NCBI GenBank assembly: GCA_027946555.1
Contig: JAPEVC010000183.1
Span: 1 to 64,000, forward strand
DNA: 64,000 nucleotides
Direction: 5' to 3'
Origin: Gnomoniopsis sp. IMI 355080
Lineage: Eukaryota > Ascomycota > Sordariomycetes > Diaporthales > Gnomoniaceae
Shown one piece after another: positions 1 through 11,979 of this stretch. A program made the position numbers and the translations under genes. The notes beneath the pieces are model-generated. The model saw nothing but the letters and a program-made list of their open reading frames with translations. It ran no database searches and was not told the origin of the DNA. Each line of letters begins with the position of its first letter. Within the stretch, counting starts at the first letter, position 1.

Positions 1-1605
1 GGGAGGGGGTTCCCAATGCACTTCCCCGGATTCGACCTTGCTTGAACCTTGTCCGGGGCGCCAGGAGGGGGAGGACTAGTAGTAGCTTGCGGCTCCCAGC
101 TGGATGGATGGATGTATGTGAGGGTGCGGATCCGTGAATTTTTGGACCACGCCGCAACTGTCACATGCAGGTTGTCAGATACTATGTAGTAGTGGCTGCA
201 GCATCTTCAGCTACCTCTCTTGTTAGGTAGTATGCAGTACCTAACTTGTCCACGGCCGATGCAAGGGATGAATCATGATGGCATATCGAAATTGCAGTTC
301 TTTTGAGTCTACTACTGGCGTTGCATAGAGTCGCAGAGACCAAGCCACTACATTATCGGAGCACTACTAGAGCCTTTGCTAGAGGGTTCTCAGAATTCGA
401 GGTCGGTCCAAGGACTACCTGCGTATGCAATCCAGAAATGAGGGCGTTCGAAACTGTCTCTTGTGTCTACCACTTTTTGCTCATACACCAAAACCATTGC
501 CTACCTCCTACCTGTGAACCTAGATGCCTTACCCAGGTACCTAGTGAAAGCTGTGGTGCCTCCTTGGGCACCTGCCTGCTCTTGAGACCCGCATAGGTAA
601 GTACTCCTTGCAAAGAGACCCCTCTACGATCCAACTTCAACTTCCCAGTCAGAGAAGACGTGTCAGAACCCGCTTATGCACAACCACATGTTCGGTAGTA
701 TTCAGAACAAGTTTGGGACATGCTGGATAGGGTAACGTCTTTTGTCAGCCCCACGTCTCCCCGTCCAGATTACTATCACTGGAGAGAGAGGCACAACCAC
801 CATCTCGCACTGCCCTTTTGAATGGGTGAATAGATCGACTCAACCACTATACCCCACTGCTTCGCGTATAAATTCATGTTAAACCACCATCCCATCGACA
901 AACCCCCTACAAAGGACGTATTGGAAACTGGAACATGATGGGAACATAATATCAATGTATATACCTGGACCTGTTTGCAGTTTAGCCAGACCTGAGCGCC
1001 AGGCCACAATAGCAGCAGAAGAAGCAAAAGTCCATTCTCGCCAGATATGTGCATGGGTGTTGCTCTCGACAGACTGCTTATAGAAGGCAAGGCCGGAGCG
1101 CATATACTGCGGCGGGAACGTAAAGAGACTGCTGTATGGGTAAGAGATGCCGTATCCTAAGAAAAATGGTATGGAGACTGCGTGAAGAAATGAATCGCTT
1201 TTTTCAGGTCAATCATGGCATCGTTGAAAGAGAGTAAAAGGAGCTCCCCCGGGGGGTGGGGTTAACTCCTACATCCAAAAGAAGCACAGTCAAGGTTCTA
1301 GACTTGAAATTCATTTTTGTTAAACGCTTTTATAAAATTGCAGTAAGGATTCACGGCTCCTGTATAACAATCTCCGGACTCCGCCCCGCCCCGCCCATCC
1401 CCGGAAATAGCTGTGCCTGGCAGACGCCCCTCATTTTCAACACAGACGATCCGTATTAAAACATTGATCCATGTTCGATAGTTTAAAGGGCTTGATTTTC
1501 CGGAGGTTGTCTCTGGTGTGGGGCTTCAGTTTGGCTTCCGTCTGGAGGTTGCAAGACCTCTGTGCACCTTTGTTGGGAAGGACTCGACGCGCAAGGCACC
1601 GTCGT
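1..1605. other. Intergenic region downstream of arp3
   Basis: No gene could be supported here. Open frames in this stretch are short, overlap on both strands and show no recognisable family motif. At about 223-245 there is an imperfect inverted repeat (GTTAGGTA ... TACCTAAC), a variant of the palindrome found elsewhere in the window. The arp3 3' untranslated region should lie at the right-hand end. Confidence 0.5.
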
Positions 1606-3387
1606 CTAGGATCCACCAGGACCACCAAGCAGCGCGAACCTCCGCACAATACCCGGGCCATATTCTTGATACTGTAGGCAACAATGTTAGCTGATTGCTT
1701 CCTAAATATTTGCGATGGAAATGCTTACCTCTGCTTTGGTGTGGCAATAAGACCTGAACTCTGGCGTCTGACCCAGCAAACTTCCACCAAACCACGGACC
1801 GTGCCTCTGCCTCTTGTGCGTGATGACCTGCACCTCCAGACCGCCACTCTTCGCACCTCCACTCTTGACCTCACTCGCCCTGATCCGGTCGTCGACCAAG
1901 TGCTTGATGTCTCTCTGCAAACGACGGCCAAAGTCCTTGTACAGGGTGCTGCCACCAGAGAGAACAATGTTCTTGTACAGTCCACGTCGCACATCAATGG
2001 GCGAAGATTGGATCACACCGTCCACCACTGTCGGAAGAGGCGTGAGGAAGTCGGAGCTGTAAATTTCAGGGTTGAAGAAAATCTCAGGCGCCAGGAACCG
2101 CTCGTAACCCACATCAACAGTCACCTTCCGGCCGCCGGACTGCACGACGGGGTGTTGGACGAAGCGTGTAGGGTCGCGATCGAAACGGCTAAACTCCTTG
2201 ACGATGTCCGGACACACGTAACAGTGCTCCTCCTTGACCTCCTGAGCAGTCTTGAGCGACGAGTCGGGCTCGCCTCGGTCACGCAGCAGGGACTGCACGA
2301 AATATGTGAGGTCGCGACCGGCGATGGGAATTGATTTGATGGAGGAGCCGATCACGTAACCCTCAGCCACAGGAATGACATGGGTGACACCATCACCAGA
2401 GTCGATGACGGTTCCGGTGAGAGACCGGTCTTGCACCTTGGAGGATGTCCATGATGCAGCGAGAGCGAGAACAGCTTGTACAGCGATATAGAGACCGGCG
2501 CAGTTGAAAGATTCGAAGAAGATCTCGGCAGTGTTTTCTCGGTTCTCGGGAGGGTTCAGGGGCTAAGAGGGAGTTAGATCAGCAATTCAGTCAAACAGAA
2601 GGAGGGGCCTGCGTGCCACGTACTGGCTCGGTCAGGAGGAAGTGGTGATCTTCAGGTTCGACGCGCAGATATTTGAAAATGGAGTTGGACCAGAAACGTT
2701 CCATGTGGTCCTATATGCCGCATCAGCCAGCTGTCGTTCGTCATCCGTGGAGAGCTCTCCTACCCAGTTCTCTATTTGTCCGTGTCGAATCGGATAGTGT
2801 AGACCGTAGCCTGCCTCGTCAGCGAGATTGCCCATTGTCCTAGATCTTGTAGCTGAGCTCACCAGGTCCACCGGACGCTGCTATTGCCTCGTCACCAATG
2901 AAGAAGTCCAAGTCCTCGGTTCCTCGCTTCATGTTCAAGTGGCCGCCCGGGCCAGCACCGCCGGTTAGGAAGGTTGGTTTATTTGCGACGGCAGGGCGAC
3001 CGGAGCCTGTGCCACCGGCGCCACCGCCTGCACCTTTCGTAGCGATCGCAGTAGGGAAGACGAAAGAAGGGGAGTCATTTCCGGCGAAACCTGGGGGCGA
3101 GGGGAATTCGAGTCAGCCATCCGTGGTCAGTGCCGAGGGGGGCTCTGGGAGCTCTACCTAGCTTGGAGAAGCCCGTGCCGCTGGACAGAGAGAAGCGTTA
3201 GCAGGGTCAGCAATTGGGCGAGTGCGATAGCTCCCGTTGGAATGAAGCTTTGAACATAGCTCATGAGATAGTCACTGGCACAAAAGGTGGGTGTTGGGCA
3301 GCTGAAGCAGCTCATCACCGCCATGTTGCGCGGATAGGGGGGTCTGACGTACTTGTCCATGACAACGGCGGGGGTTTGGTTGGCCAT
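1606..3387 (-). CDS. arp3: Actin-related protein 3 (Arp2/3 complex subunit)
   Basis: Arp3 is one of the two actin-like subunits of the Arp2/3 complex, which nucleates branched actin filaments at endocytic patches. Seven exons join in frame: 3387-3353, 3180-3158, 3090-2863, 2810-2764, 2710-2624, 2562-1729 and 1671-1606, giving 439 aa, the usual fungal length. The N-terminus MANQTPAVVMDNGTGFSKLG carries the nucleotide-binding phosphate loop. Other actin-fold landmarks are TGTVIDSGDGVTHVIPVAEG, the IVLSGGST loop and WFGGSLL. A Gly/Ala-rich insert (around residues 35-60) is, as I recall, typical of filamentous-fungal Arp3. The last exon ends in a Gly/Pro-rich GGPGGS tail. Exon 2 is only 23 bases. 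The start is chosen because the frame upstream of 3387 does not resemble Arp3. Only the exact splice joins are inferred; family identity is certain. Confidence 0.96.
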
Positions 3388-5462
3388 ATTCGCGATTGAG
3401 AGAGCTGCGCGTCCTGATGTGCGTTCTGTCTGATCTTGCGCAGCTCTTGTTGCGTGTAGAAGAAGGCGTGAGACCGGTGATGGGAGTCTCACGAGGGCTA
3501 GCGAGGGGTGTTGGGTGAGGTTGGAGAGTAGGTCGTCAGTGATGCGAGGTCGGGTCCATTGCGTTGGCGCCTGCCGCTTGCCAAGCCCCTGACTTCACCA
3601 GCTGTGGCTGTGCTCAGTTCGTGGCTGGAGATGTGGCTCGAGCTCAACGCCGACGACGCCTCGTCTTCTCTCTGAAACTGCATTCATTGCCAAGCTCGGC
3701 ACTGCCTGCAATACTTGGGTTTCCTGCATCTACCATACATATTGTGGGATCTATTGCGAATTGCATATCAACATGATCATTTTTTCTGACAGGGGGTGTT
3801 CGATTTTAATCCGCTGAAGCTCTTAGACCAAGTACTTGGATGTTCAATCGCGAGCTTCTTTCAATTTTCTAGAGTCTACTGAATGTAGCTACTAGCTTAT
3901 GCAAACTCATTATGATGTGTGTAAGTCCCTGGTCATCTTCCTTATGAGGTGTGACTTCCGTTGGTTACGAAGCAATGCATTTGATACCTGAGACCCTCGT
4001 ATTGTTCATACAGGTCCATTTGTTCTCACAAACCGGGCTACGCTAGTGTGTGTATATCCTGTTCTCCTGAGTCCTGATCATTTGCCTGGGACAATGTAAG
4101 CTCACTTCCCCAAGACCTGCCCTATCCACCATTTCATCACTGCTTGATAGGTTGCCTATACCAGGCGCAGCCATCCTCCCTTCAACCACGGCTTATCGGG
4201 ATCGTGTACTGTTTTTCCATCCGAAAATTCTTCAAGCCTTTGCAAGTTTGTCAAGGCTCAACTAGTCCTTTTCGGCTTGTAGTCCTCGATTGACTTGGAG
4301 ATCAGTGTGAAGTGGAGCTCCGTCTGGGACAGTTCAATGAATGTACCTGAGTTGCTACAGATAGTTTTGCTTCAGAGTCTCTTCTTTATTGAAACGAATC
4401 AAGGCCTGCTATAATGATTCTGGCCCTCGAGCGGATACTGTGTACTTCGTGGTACTACATGAGATTGAGGTCGTGTGTCCAATTCAGTGGTGCTTTTCGG
4501 AGCCAAGCTCTATGAAAGTCATACCGCGACCGAGCGGACTCTTTCCCGCCTTCCTTCCTATTCTGTTACGCCTTCCTTGCCCCAAAGCAGACCGACATCA
4601 TATCCCGATTCTACACCACACTTATTCATACTCCTACATCTTCATCAATCATCCACAGGGGCAGCATTCTCTTTGCCCTTGTGGTGGCTTATTGCTATTC
4701 GCTTTTTCTGACATTCGTTCATTTACACAGCAGCCTCCATCATCATCGCAGCACCACGTACCACCACATCTCCGACCAACCCCCTAACAGCAACCCCGGG
4801 GTAAGTGTTCCTAATTCTGCTTGCAAAACGGCCAAAGTTTGCGTTGATGGAAAGGCTTACTCGATATGCTCTTAGAGGTTCCATCCTCACCGGATAGGCC
4901 GTTCTTCAACTTTCCCCATCTTGGGTGTGTGAATTGAAATACACTCCTCATTCATCAAAACGGTCGCAGTGCTCAGATTTGCCTCGTCCTTGAGTGGGTC
5001 ATTGTTTTGCTTACTTTCTAATGCCTCACATTCCTAACAACATCAAAATACCTCTAATTCGATACGAAAATTGCCCAACTCACACTACCTACTCCTGTCT
5101 ACTTGCCCTTTTTGAGCAATTAGCTGCCGCCTCCAATAAAGGAGAGGTACTTTATCCGATAATGGTGCTCCCAACGCTAGACCACCTCAGCAACAGACTT
5201 TCTTTCCTCACTTCTGCATCTGGCGGCTCCTGCAGAGCGGATGAGGGCGAGGGCGACAGCACCAACGAGGACTACTCTGGGTCGAGCAATTCTTTCCATC
5301 CATTGCCGTCCCCGTTCTCGCAAAGCATCCTTCTCTCATATCCTACTTACATCCCCACCGCTCCAATTGCCCCCTCTTCCGTTGCCGTTTATAAGACAGG
5401 GAAGCTAATTAAGTATTGATCCCGACAGAACCGATTCATACGCCGACGCCGACTCCGTCATC
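3388..5462. other. Divergent promoter region, arp3 / taspase
   Basis: No coding gene recognised. The right part (about 4560-4800) is a pyrimidine- and CA-rich tract typical of a fungal 5' leader. It runs into a good donor (GTAAGTG at 4801), so the taspase leader probably contains an intron ending before the start codon at 5463; an acceptor such as the CAG near 5428-5430 is possible. The left part should hold the arp3 promoter. Confidence 0.45.
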
Positions 5463-7202
5463 ATGTCTCCCAATCACAACACCAAAAAGCGGTCTCACCA
5501 AATCTATCTCGAAATGCCGCAGGCAATCTTCATCCACGCCGGCGCTGGCTATCACAGCATTCAGAATGAGAAGATGCATCTCACTGTGTGCTCGAAGTAG
5601 GACACGTCTGCGCAAACTACTTTGAGGTGATTGTTGACAGTTGATAGGGCTGCAAACGAAGGCATGAAGATCCTCAAGGCCGGAGGAACTGCCGTTGAAG
5701 CCGTCGAGGCCGCAATCAAGCTGCTTGAGGACAATGAGATCACCAACGCCGGATTCGGAAGCAACCTCACCATCGATGGCACAGTTGAGGGTGATGCGAC
5801 CGTTGTTGACCATCTCGGCCGGAGCGGTGCTTGTGGTGCCGTGCCAAGTATAGATCCCTTTTCTTCCCTGGCCCTTCTCAGATGTTTCAGTTCAATGCTA
5901 ATGACATTGAGTATGCTAGACATCAAGAACCCGATTTCCCTTGCCAGGTGTATCCTCGACAACAGCTCAAAGACACTCACTCTTCGTCGTGTACCTCCCA
6001 ACTTCCTCGTTGGTGAGGGTGCCAAACGCTTCGGCATGGACCACGGCATCACCGTCGTGACGAACGAGGCGCTCGTCTCACGCAACGCCCGAGATCGATA
6101 CCAGAAGTGGCGCGCCGACCTGGACAAGGTCGAACGCAGTGAGTCTACCTGCGTTAGTCCCATGTCGACCTCCAGTTTCAAGAGTGATACCGCCGGAGAA
6201 CGACACCAGACTCACGATCCCAGCCAGGAGTCGATGGTGACGCCCACTACCCAAGCTCGAAAGGGTGTACTGAGAGACCACACTACCGCCATCATGACTG
6301 GCTTGTGGAACGAGGGCCAGCCCGACTCTCCCACCTCCGAGACTCGCTCCCCTTTGGAAGCCTCCAGCAACAAGTCACTCCGATCTGGTAGAATTTCATC
6401 TTCGCCCGTTGCCTCGCCCGTTGCCTCGCTCGGTACTCCCGTCAAGCGGGTTAAGACCTCTAGAACCGCTCGCGGTAGGAAGGCCGTTGCCGACGCTGAT
6501 GGTGTCGCCAATTTCGATGGAACTCCTTTCTCCCGCTTGGATGTCACCGAGCTTACCGCTGAGCCAACTGCTGCCGACCAAGACATGATCATGGACACTA
6601 TTGGCGCCATTGCGATCGACATGTACGGAAACATTGCTGCGGGCTCCTCCTCTGGCGGCATCGGTATAAAGCACATGGGTCGCACTGGTCCCGCTGCCCT
6701 TGTAGGTGTCGGAACAGCCGTAGTTCCCCGTGATGGGGCAGATAAGAAGCGCAGGACCGTCGCCACCGTCACCAGTGGCACTGGTGAGCACATGGCTACT
6801 ACCATGGCGGCTCAGAAGTGCGCGGATCGTATCTACCACGGTACTTGTCGTGGAGATGGCGGATGTGATCAAAAGGAGGACGATTGCGCGGCCATCCTGA
6901 AGTCGTTTGTCGAAAAGGATTTCATGGACCACCCCGGCGTCAGGAATCAGGCCAGTATTAGAGCCATTGGCGTGATGGCAGTCGAGGTGACGTCTTCCGG
7001 TTGCTATGTGCACTGGGTTCACAACACCGAGTCTTTCGCCCTCGCCAGTATGAGCTCTAACGACAGACAGCCATTGACTGTCATGTCTCGTCTGCCTGAG
7101 GGCGCAGCCACTATCAACATCGGTGGCCGCAAGGTACACTATCTTGAGACGGAGTCAGAGACGGAGAGCGATGATGGTAGTAATGGTGATGCTGGCTGGT
7201 AG
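5463..7202 (+). CDS. Threonine aspartase (taspase-like, N-terminal nucleophile hydrolase)
   Basis: Taspase belongs to the asparaginase-2 family. It cuts itself before an internal threonine, which then becomes the nucleophile; the animal enzyme cleaves nuclear regulators after aspartate. Exons 5463-5596, 5648-5847 and 5920-7202 join to 538 aa. The alpha part carries IFIHAGAGYHS near residue 22, then NAGFGSNLTIDGTVEGDATV and LGRSGACGAVP. The predicted autocleavage site is D/TIGAIAID, with Thr338 as nucleophile, followed by AAGSSSGGIGIKHMGRTG. Between the halves lies a long Ser/Pro/Thr-rich insert (about residues 190-335) with a basic stretch, VKRVKTSRTARGRK, that looks like a nuclear localisation signal. 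The short first intron contains in-frame stops, which supports splicing. The natural substrate in fungi is unknown. Confidence 0.9.
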
Positions 7203-9925
7203 GCTTTAGGCTCTACAGAGCTTGTGCGCTTGATCTCGGCGTCTTGAAGCTGCTTGCATTGCTGTTCGACTAGCAAATTCTTTGTTTGCAGCGGTCGTAA
7301 TTTCGGCACCGGCGTCAACTACGCAATGATAGAGCATCCCACCTAACATCACAAACTCGACACAACCTACCGGCGCTCTAGACACAACTGCCTATCTTCG
7401 ACAGTGGTTAAATCTCGCTAGCATTCCTTCGCAATCCCTGAAATGACGGTTCAGGTTGTGCAGCCTGTCTCATTCGACAGGCTTGAAGACCTAGCTCATC
7501 AACTCGGATCGCCTCGCCTCGCACGGATACACCTTTCTCAGCGCATTCTCATGCATAATCGGCGTTTGTCTCTTCGAATGAGACCCAGGAACTTCCTTCA
7601 TTGCCTCAATTGATCTGCACATCAACACTCCTTCAGTCAAATTTGGACGCCCATTCTGTCCGTTGGCCACTATTCACCATCGCAACCTGGAAACCAATAA
7701 TTTGCTTGACAAGGACGCTTGGAGACTGATCTTGTTGGACAAGAAGGAGAAAAGAGACACACTGGACTTCTTCTGAATGGATAAAGAGGGAGGCTGTACA
7801 CTCCAGTTTGCAGAGCTTTGCTATTATCTTCTCTTGAAGCACTGCAACACCTTCAAACTCGTTTTTCACTAGACCATACCAGTATCTTTCAGGTAGAATG
7901 AATCGGAACATTTTTGCAAACTCTCATGGTGATGATGATAGTGATAGTTTTGTGTCGCCTTTTATTCCTCAAGGAGTTTGGTTTTCCGCATTTGCACGTG
8001 AAGCTGGTCCTTTCGAAACCACTGTGCTGAAACAGTCCCGTCTTGCGAACCCTCCTCTTCCATTCGCCAGGAGCTCTTGGTTCTTTCAATGTTTAGGTAA
8101 TAGATTCAGCTGCGCGATCAATTCGTCCTGCTTCGGACGAGGACCATCACTGCTCAAGCTAATTGGTAGGTTCCTTTTAATCTTCTAAGTCATAATGAAC
8201 ATGTACATCGAGATCTGCAGGTGTTGTGACAATCACGTGTCTCGGGGAGGCAAGTAGGTACTATATCCTGTGCAGGAATATACTTTATATGCACCTTCCC
8301 TTCGACAACGTGATCCCTCACTTGATGCGCTCCGCGCTTGAAAGTCTGCAACATGCTGCTCCATGACCTACATAGCCTGTAACCAAGAGTTCAGCCAACT
8401 AGATTTTTCGAGACTCGAATGAATTCGAATCCAAAAATTGAACGACTCCCCACTGTAATGCACATACTTGGTAGGTGTGGATAACGAACCAGATGGGTCT
8501 TTTGCGTATCAAAATATATACCAAGCTTGTGAATTGTACCATAATATGTATTCACTGGCTGCCATGGCTTCGGTTGTGCTCGCCAAGTGTGCCCAGAGCT
8601 TGTGAGGAGGAGACTTTTTCAGTAAGCGAATCCGCCGATAACGATTTATCCAGGTCCCTCGACTGTTTTTCTCTTCTGGGCACTTGGCTTGGGGTTCCTG
8701 CCAAGATCCGGACCTGCGAAGACTTGGGACTGCAACCACATGGAACTGTGACTGCAGGTGCACTCTCGGCGGACATCATGATTCCTTTCTATACTTTTCG
8801 GTGTTGGGACGAGCCGGGTCTTACTCAGCGATAAGACGACTCTGAGTCCGTGCCCAGGGTCAAGGTATTTACCGAGTTACGGACATGTTTGCTGTGGTCC
8901 CCCTCGTGATGATATACAGATTGGAAAAGGTTTCAAACAAGATCTTCTGCTGGGCGTTTGTGGGTCGTATTTTGGCAAACGCTGAAAATGTGACTCTCCC
9001 CATGGTCCGTGGCATATATAGTTGCTATTCGGCCGAGACCTGGTAGGTTCACAAAAAATAGGTCTAAAGGTCTACCATGTTCAAATGTAATTCTCAACAT
9101 CTTTCTTGGCATTTTGATAATGCGAACAACATTCCTATTGTTCGTCGTGCTGGCTGCTGTTACCAGTCTAGCACAAGTCATACCCCCGTTGTCACATTTC
9201 AGTACCGTTCACATTAACCCGTCGCCGTTTTCATTCTGGACATCGAAATGGCGGGCCCTCTCTCCGAATCCTCCTGAAGAAGATCGCGAAGCTTCAATCG
9301 ACGCCGACTAGATTCTTCCAAAGCAGCCTGCCTAGATACCTAATTTGAAAATACTCGAACAATCGACGAGCGAACTCTCCGCCCTCAATCGACCTCAGTT
9401 CCAAGACATCATGATGCGCAACGTCTTCACTTTATAATCGATGCTCGAGGGGACCTGACGCCTGCGCTGAGGCTCATGGTGCACATGTCTTCCGGATAAT
9501 GGTGACCAAGGACAAACAGCACTGGTACAAGTGACACTCGTCCAGTGCATCTATCTTGTCATCTTACATCGACACAACATACCCATATCGTTTTCCGTCA
9601 TTGCTGCAGACGTACGAGGGCCTTGAACATCATCCCTGGTCGATAGTGGTTTCTACCTACGAGATCCAGGTGATGCCAACAAGGATTGCTTGATCGTTGC
9701 AGCAATGTGTACAATTAGTGAGTAGATCCTTTGCTACAATTCGGAATGAAACATACTGACCCTAGACGGAAGGTCAAAATCATATTATGTGGCAACCATC
9801 GCGGACGAATTACGAAACCAAACCCCATCCTTTATTTTGCTATGTAACTTTGTTGGTAGGAGAGAGGATTCCTTCAAGGTCTTGATTCAGCAGAATACTG
9901 TACAATAAAATTAGTCTGTATTTAT
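7203..9925. other. Intergenic region between taspase and the sugar cluster
   Basis: 2.7 kb in which no conserved gene could be recognised. The only frame with a protein-like feature is a short one at 9120-9311 with a signal-peptide-like start, listed separately. The left 300-400 bases should include the taspase 3' untranslated region. Confidence 0.45.
9120..9311 (+). CDS. Possible small secreted protein (weak)
   Basis: A 63-codon frame starts MRTTFLLFVVLAAVTSLAQV, which has the positive, hydrophobic and small-residue (SLA-Q) layout of a secretory signal peptide. The remaining 45 residues are Pro/Ser-rich and acidic at the end, with no cysteines and no family I recognise. The start context is unremarkable, the frame could be entered from an upstream ATG (9009), and codons give no independent support. 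It may be a chance frame or the first exon of a longer gene. Confidence 0.18.
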   Translation: MRTTFLLFVVLAAVTSLAQVIPPLSHFSTVHINPSPFSFWTSKWRALSPNPPEEDREASIDAD

Positions 9926-10977
9926 TTACTTCTTTAATGTATCAATATATTCCTTGACCAAATCCTCCACCTTCTTATCCCGAAGCAATCCAAGCCTATC
10001 CGGTGTGCTTGGATCAAAGTCTTCCGGCCAACTCCTCAGTATCCTCTCAAACGTCGGGTTCGTTTCCTCCTTGAGCAGCTTCAACTTGTCCTCGCCACCG
10101 TGCTTTGCAAGTGCGTCCATCATTTCCTGGATCGAGGTAGAAATACCAGGGAACATGATATGTCTTTGATGCGGCGGCAGCACATCACTCCTCAGGTTGA
10201 GCACGCGCACCAGATTCTCAATACAGCTGCTCGGCGAGCAGACGTACGTCTTGTAACTCCTATCTGTGAGGGGGATCACGCATTCCTCGCCCTTCATGGG
10301 CTCACGGATCATGCCGGAGAGGAAGCTCGGGGCCGCGTTGCTGGGTAGGCCTGGCCGCACAACGACCGTGGGGAACCGCACAGCGAAGCCGTCGATGAAG
10401 CCTTTCCGGTGCATGTCGTTGAGAATGATCTCGGTGGAGTACTTGTGAGCGCCATATGTGCCCTCGGGCGTCGGTGTGACGCTGTCGGTGATCACCTTGG
10501 GGAGGGGCTGGCCGTACACAGCCTGGGAGCTGGAATATACGACCCTGACGGGCGCCTCTGGAAGTTGACGCAACTGGAGCAACATGTTCCGCACGCTCTC
10601 GATATTGACTTTCATAGACTATTTTTTTTTTCTAGTCAGTAAAAGACAAAAATCGCATAAAATCCAAATTCTCGAAGAGACTCTTCGAGCCCACTCACCA
10701 AATCGAAATTCGCTTCGGAGCCCGCTGACATGATGCCGTGGAAGATGAAGACGGCGTGGAGTGGCGCCGCAGCCTCCAGCAGCTGTTTGACAAACGCCTG
10801 ATCGCATATGTCGCCCTTGAAACATTTTACGGTCTCTGAGTTGCCGCCGGCCGGGGCCTTGGGCTCGACGATGTCTGTCAGGATGAGGTTGTAGCCGTCG
10901 TTGAGGAGGCGGTGGGCCAGCATGGGGCCAATCATGCCGCCGGCCCCGGTGATGATGACATTCTTCCTCACGGACAT
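9926..10977 (-). CDS. NAD(P)-dependent epimerase/dehydratase-fold dehydrogenase (DenD-like)
   Basis: An extended short-chain dehydrogenase (NAD-dependent epimerase/dehydratase family). Exons 10977-10699 and 10618-9926 give 323 aa. The N-terminus has the Rossmann motif GAGGMIG (residues about 9-15) and a strand ending in an acidic residue (LILTDIVEP). The catalytic set is the YSSSQAVYG serines (122-124) with Tyr148 and Lys152 in YGAHK. The whole sequence looks like the group that includes bacterial D-erythronate dehydrogenase (DenD), which oxidises C2 of a four-carbon sugar acid; the substrate here is inferred, not shown. It is the leftmost gene of the cluster, in the same direction as the transporter and kinase. 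An oxidative entry step, making a keto compound for the kinase or aldolase, would fit the context. Other sugar or nucleotide-sugar substrates remain possible. Confidence 0.85.
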
Positions 10978-11979
10978 GGTAGTTGGATGGAATTGATATG
11001 GCTTGCGACCCTTCGGCAAGCAGTACCCGATGTTTAGTATTTTATTTAGTTCAGATACATATGTGGTAAGTATGCCTCCAGCTCTGTTATAAAGGAGTCT
11101 CGAGACCGTCGATATAGGATGTATGCGGCTGGTCGCCAGCTGTGGAGCAGCTGTGCGCATTGGGGAGTTGCTCACCGCGGCTCGCGGCTGGTCGTCTGGA
11201 CCGCGTCTCGGGGGGCTCCGCGTGTCGAGGGCCTCTGTATGGGGAATATGGGGATGTGGAGAGGCAAGACTGGGATAACCCTGACATCTGCAGTTCTCGA
11301 TGCAGACAGCACATGCACAATTCTCTTGCTCTGATCTGTGCTGGAGACCTAGATAGTCGCGGATCGTAGGATATGATAGATTCGGTCTGTTTCATTATAG
11401 AGGACTCTTTACGTTCCCGGTGTATGAGCCAATACCGATTCCTGGCCCACTGGATTCCTGAACTCAATCAAAGGATAATCCAGAAATCTGGGGTAACAAG
11501 TGGGTCGCTCACTGCCCCAGCTATACGATGAGCGGCTGATGAAAGAAGTCCGTTGTGGATGCTGAGGAACTCTCACCACCACCAAAAGGGGACGACAACC
11601 TAAGTCACACATCTTTGAAGAAAAGTTTTGGGATAACTCTGATATTCTACTGATATTATAGAAGATCTCCAGGTCCAGTCAACTCAGTCAACTAAGTAAG
11701 TAAGCCGTGCAGGATCAGTCCTCAAGAGTACCTAGGTAACCATTTTTTCAGTGAGAACTCAGGTATGTATTCATGAGCTTCGGTTTTGCGGAAATCACAA
11801 AGACTTGAGAATTGGACGCTGAAGGCTACTCAGGTAGGTACCTCAAATGTATTTGGGAACCAGATCTTACTACACATGTTGCAAATTTGGAATTGACTGT
11901 GTATATGTTTGATTGTATCTAGTTTTTAAGCCCATCAATATCTCCCTAGGTAGATAGACGAAACAGGTTTTCACCTAAT
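10978..11979. other. Promoter region of the dehydrogenase gene
   Basis: 1.0 kb with no supported gene, between the dehydrogenase start and the transporter stop, both on the minus strand. It holds one full palindrome TACCTAGGTA at 11729-11738 and near copies at about 11830 and 11945. Confidence 0.5.
11729..11738. repeat. Intergenic palindrome TACCTAGGTA, copy 1
   Basis: Perfect 10-base palindrome, seven copies of which occur in this window, all outside predicted coding exons. Function unknown. Confidence 0.8.

Noticed and set aside
1684..2334. 216-codon plus-strand frame
   Set aside because: It lies antisense over the last large arp3 exon, has no motifs, and is explained by the codon pattern of arp3.
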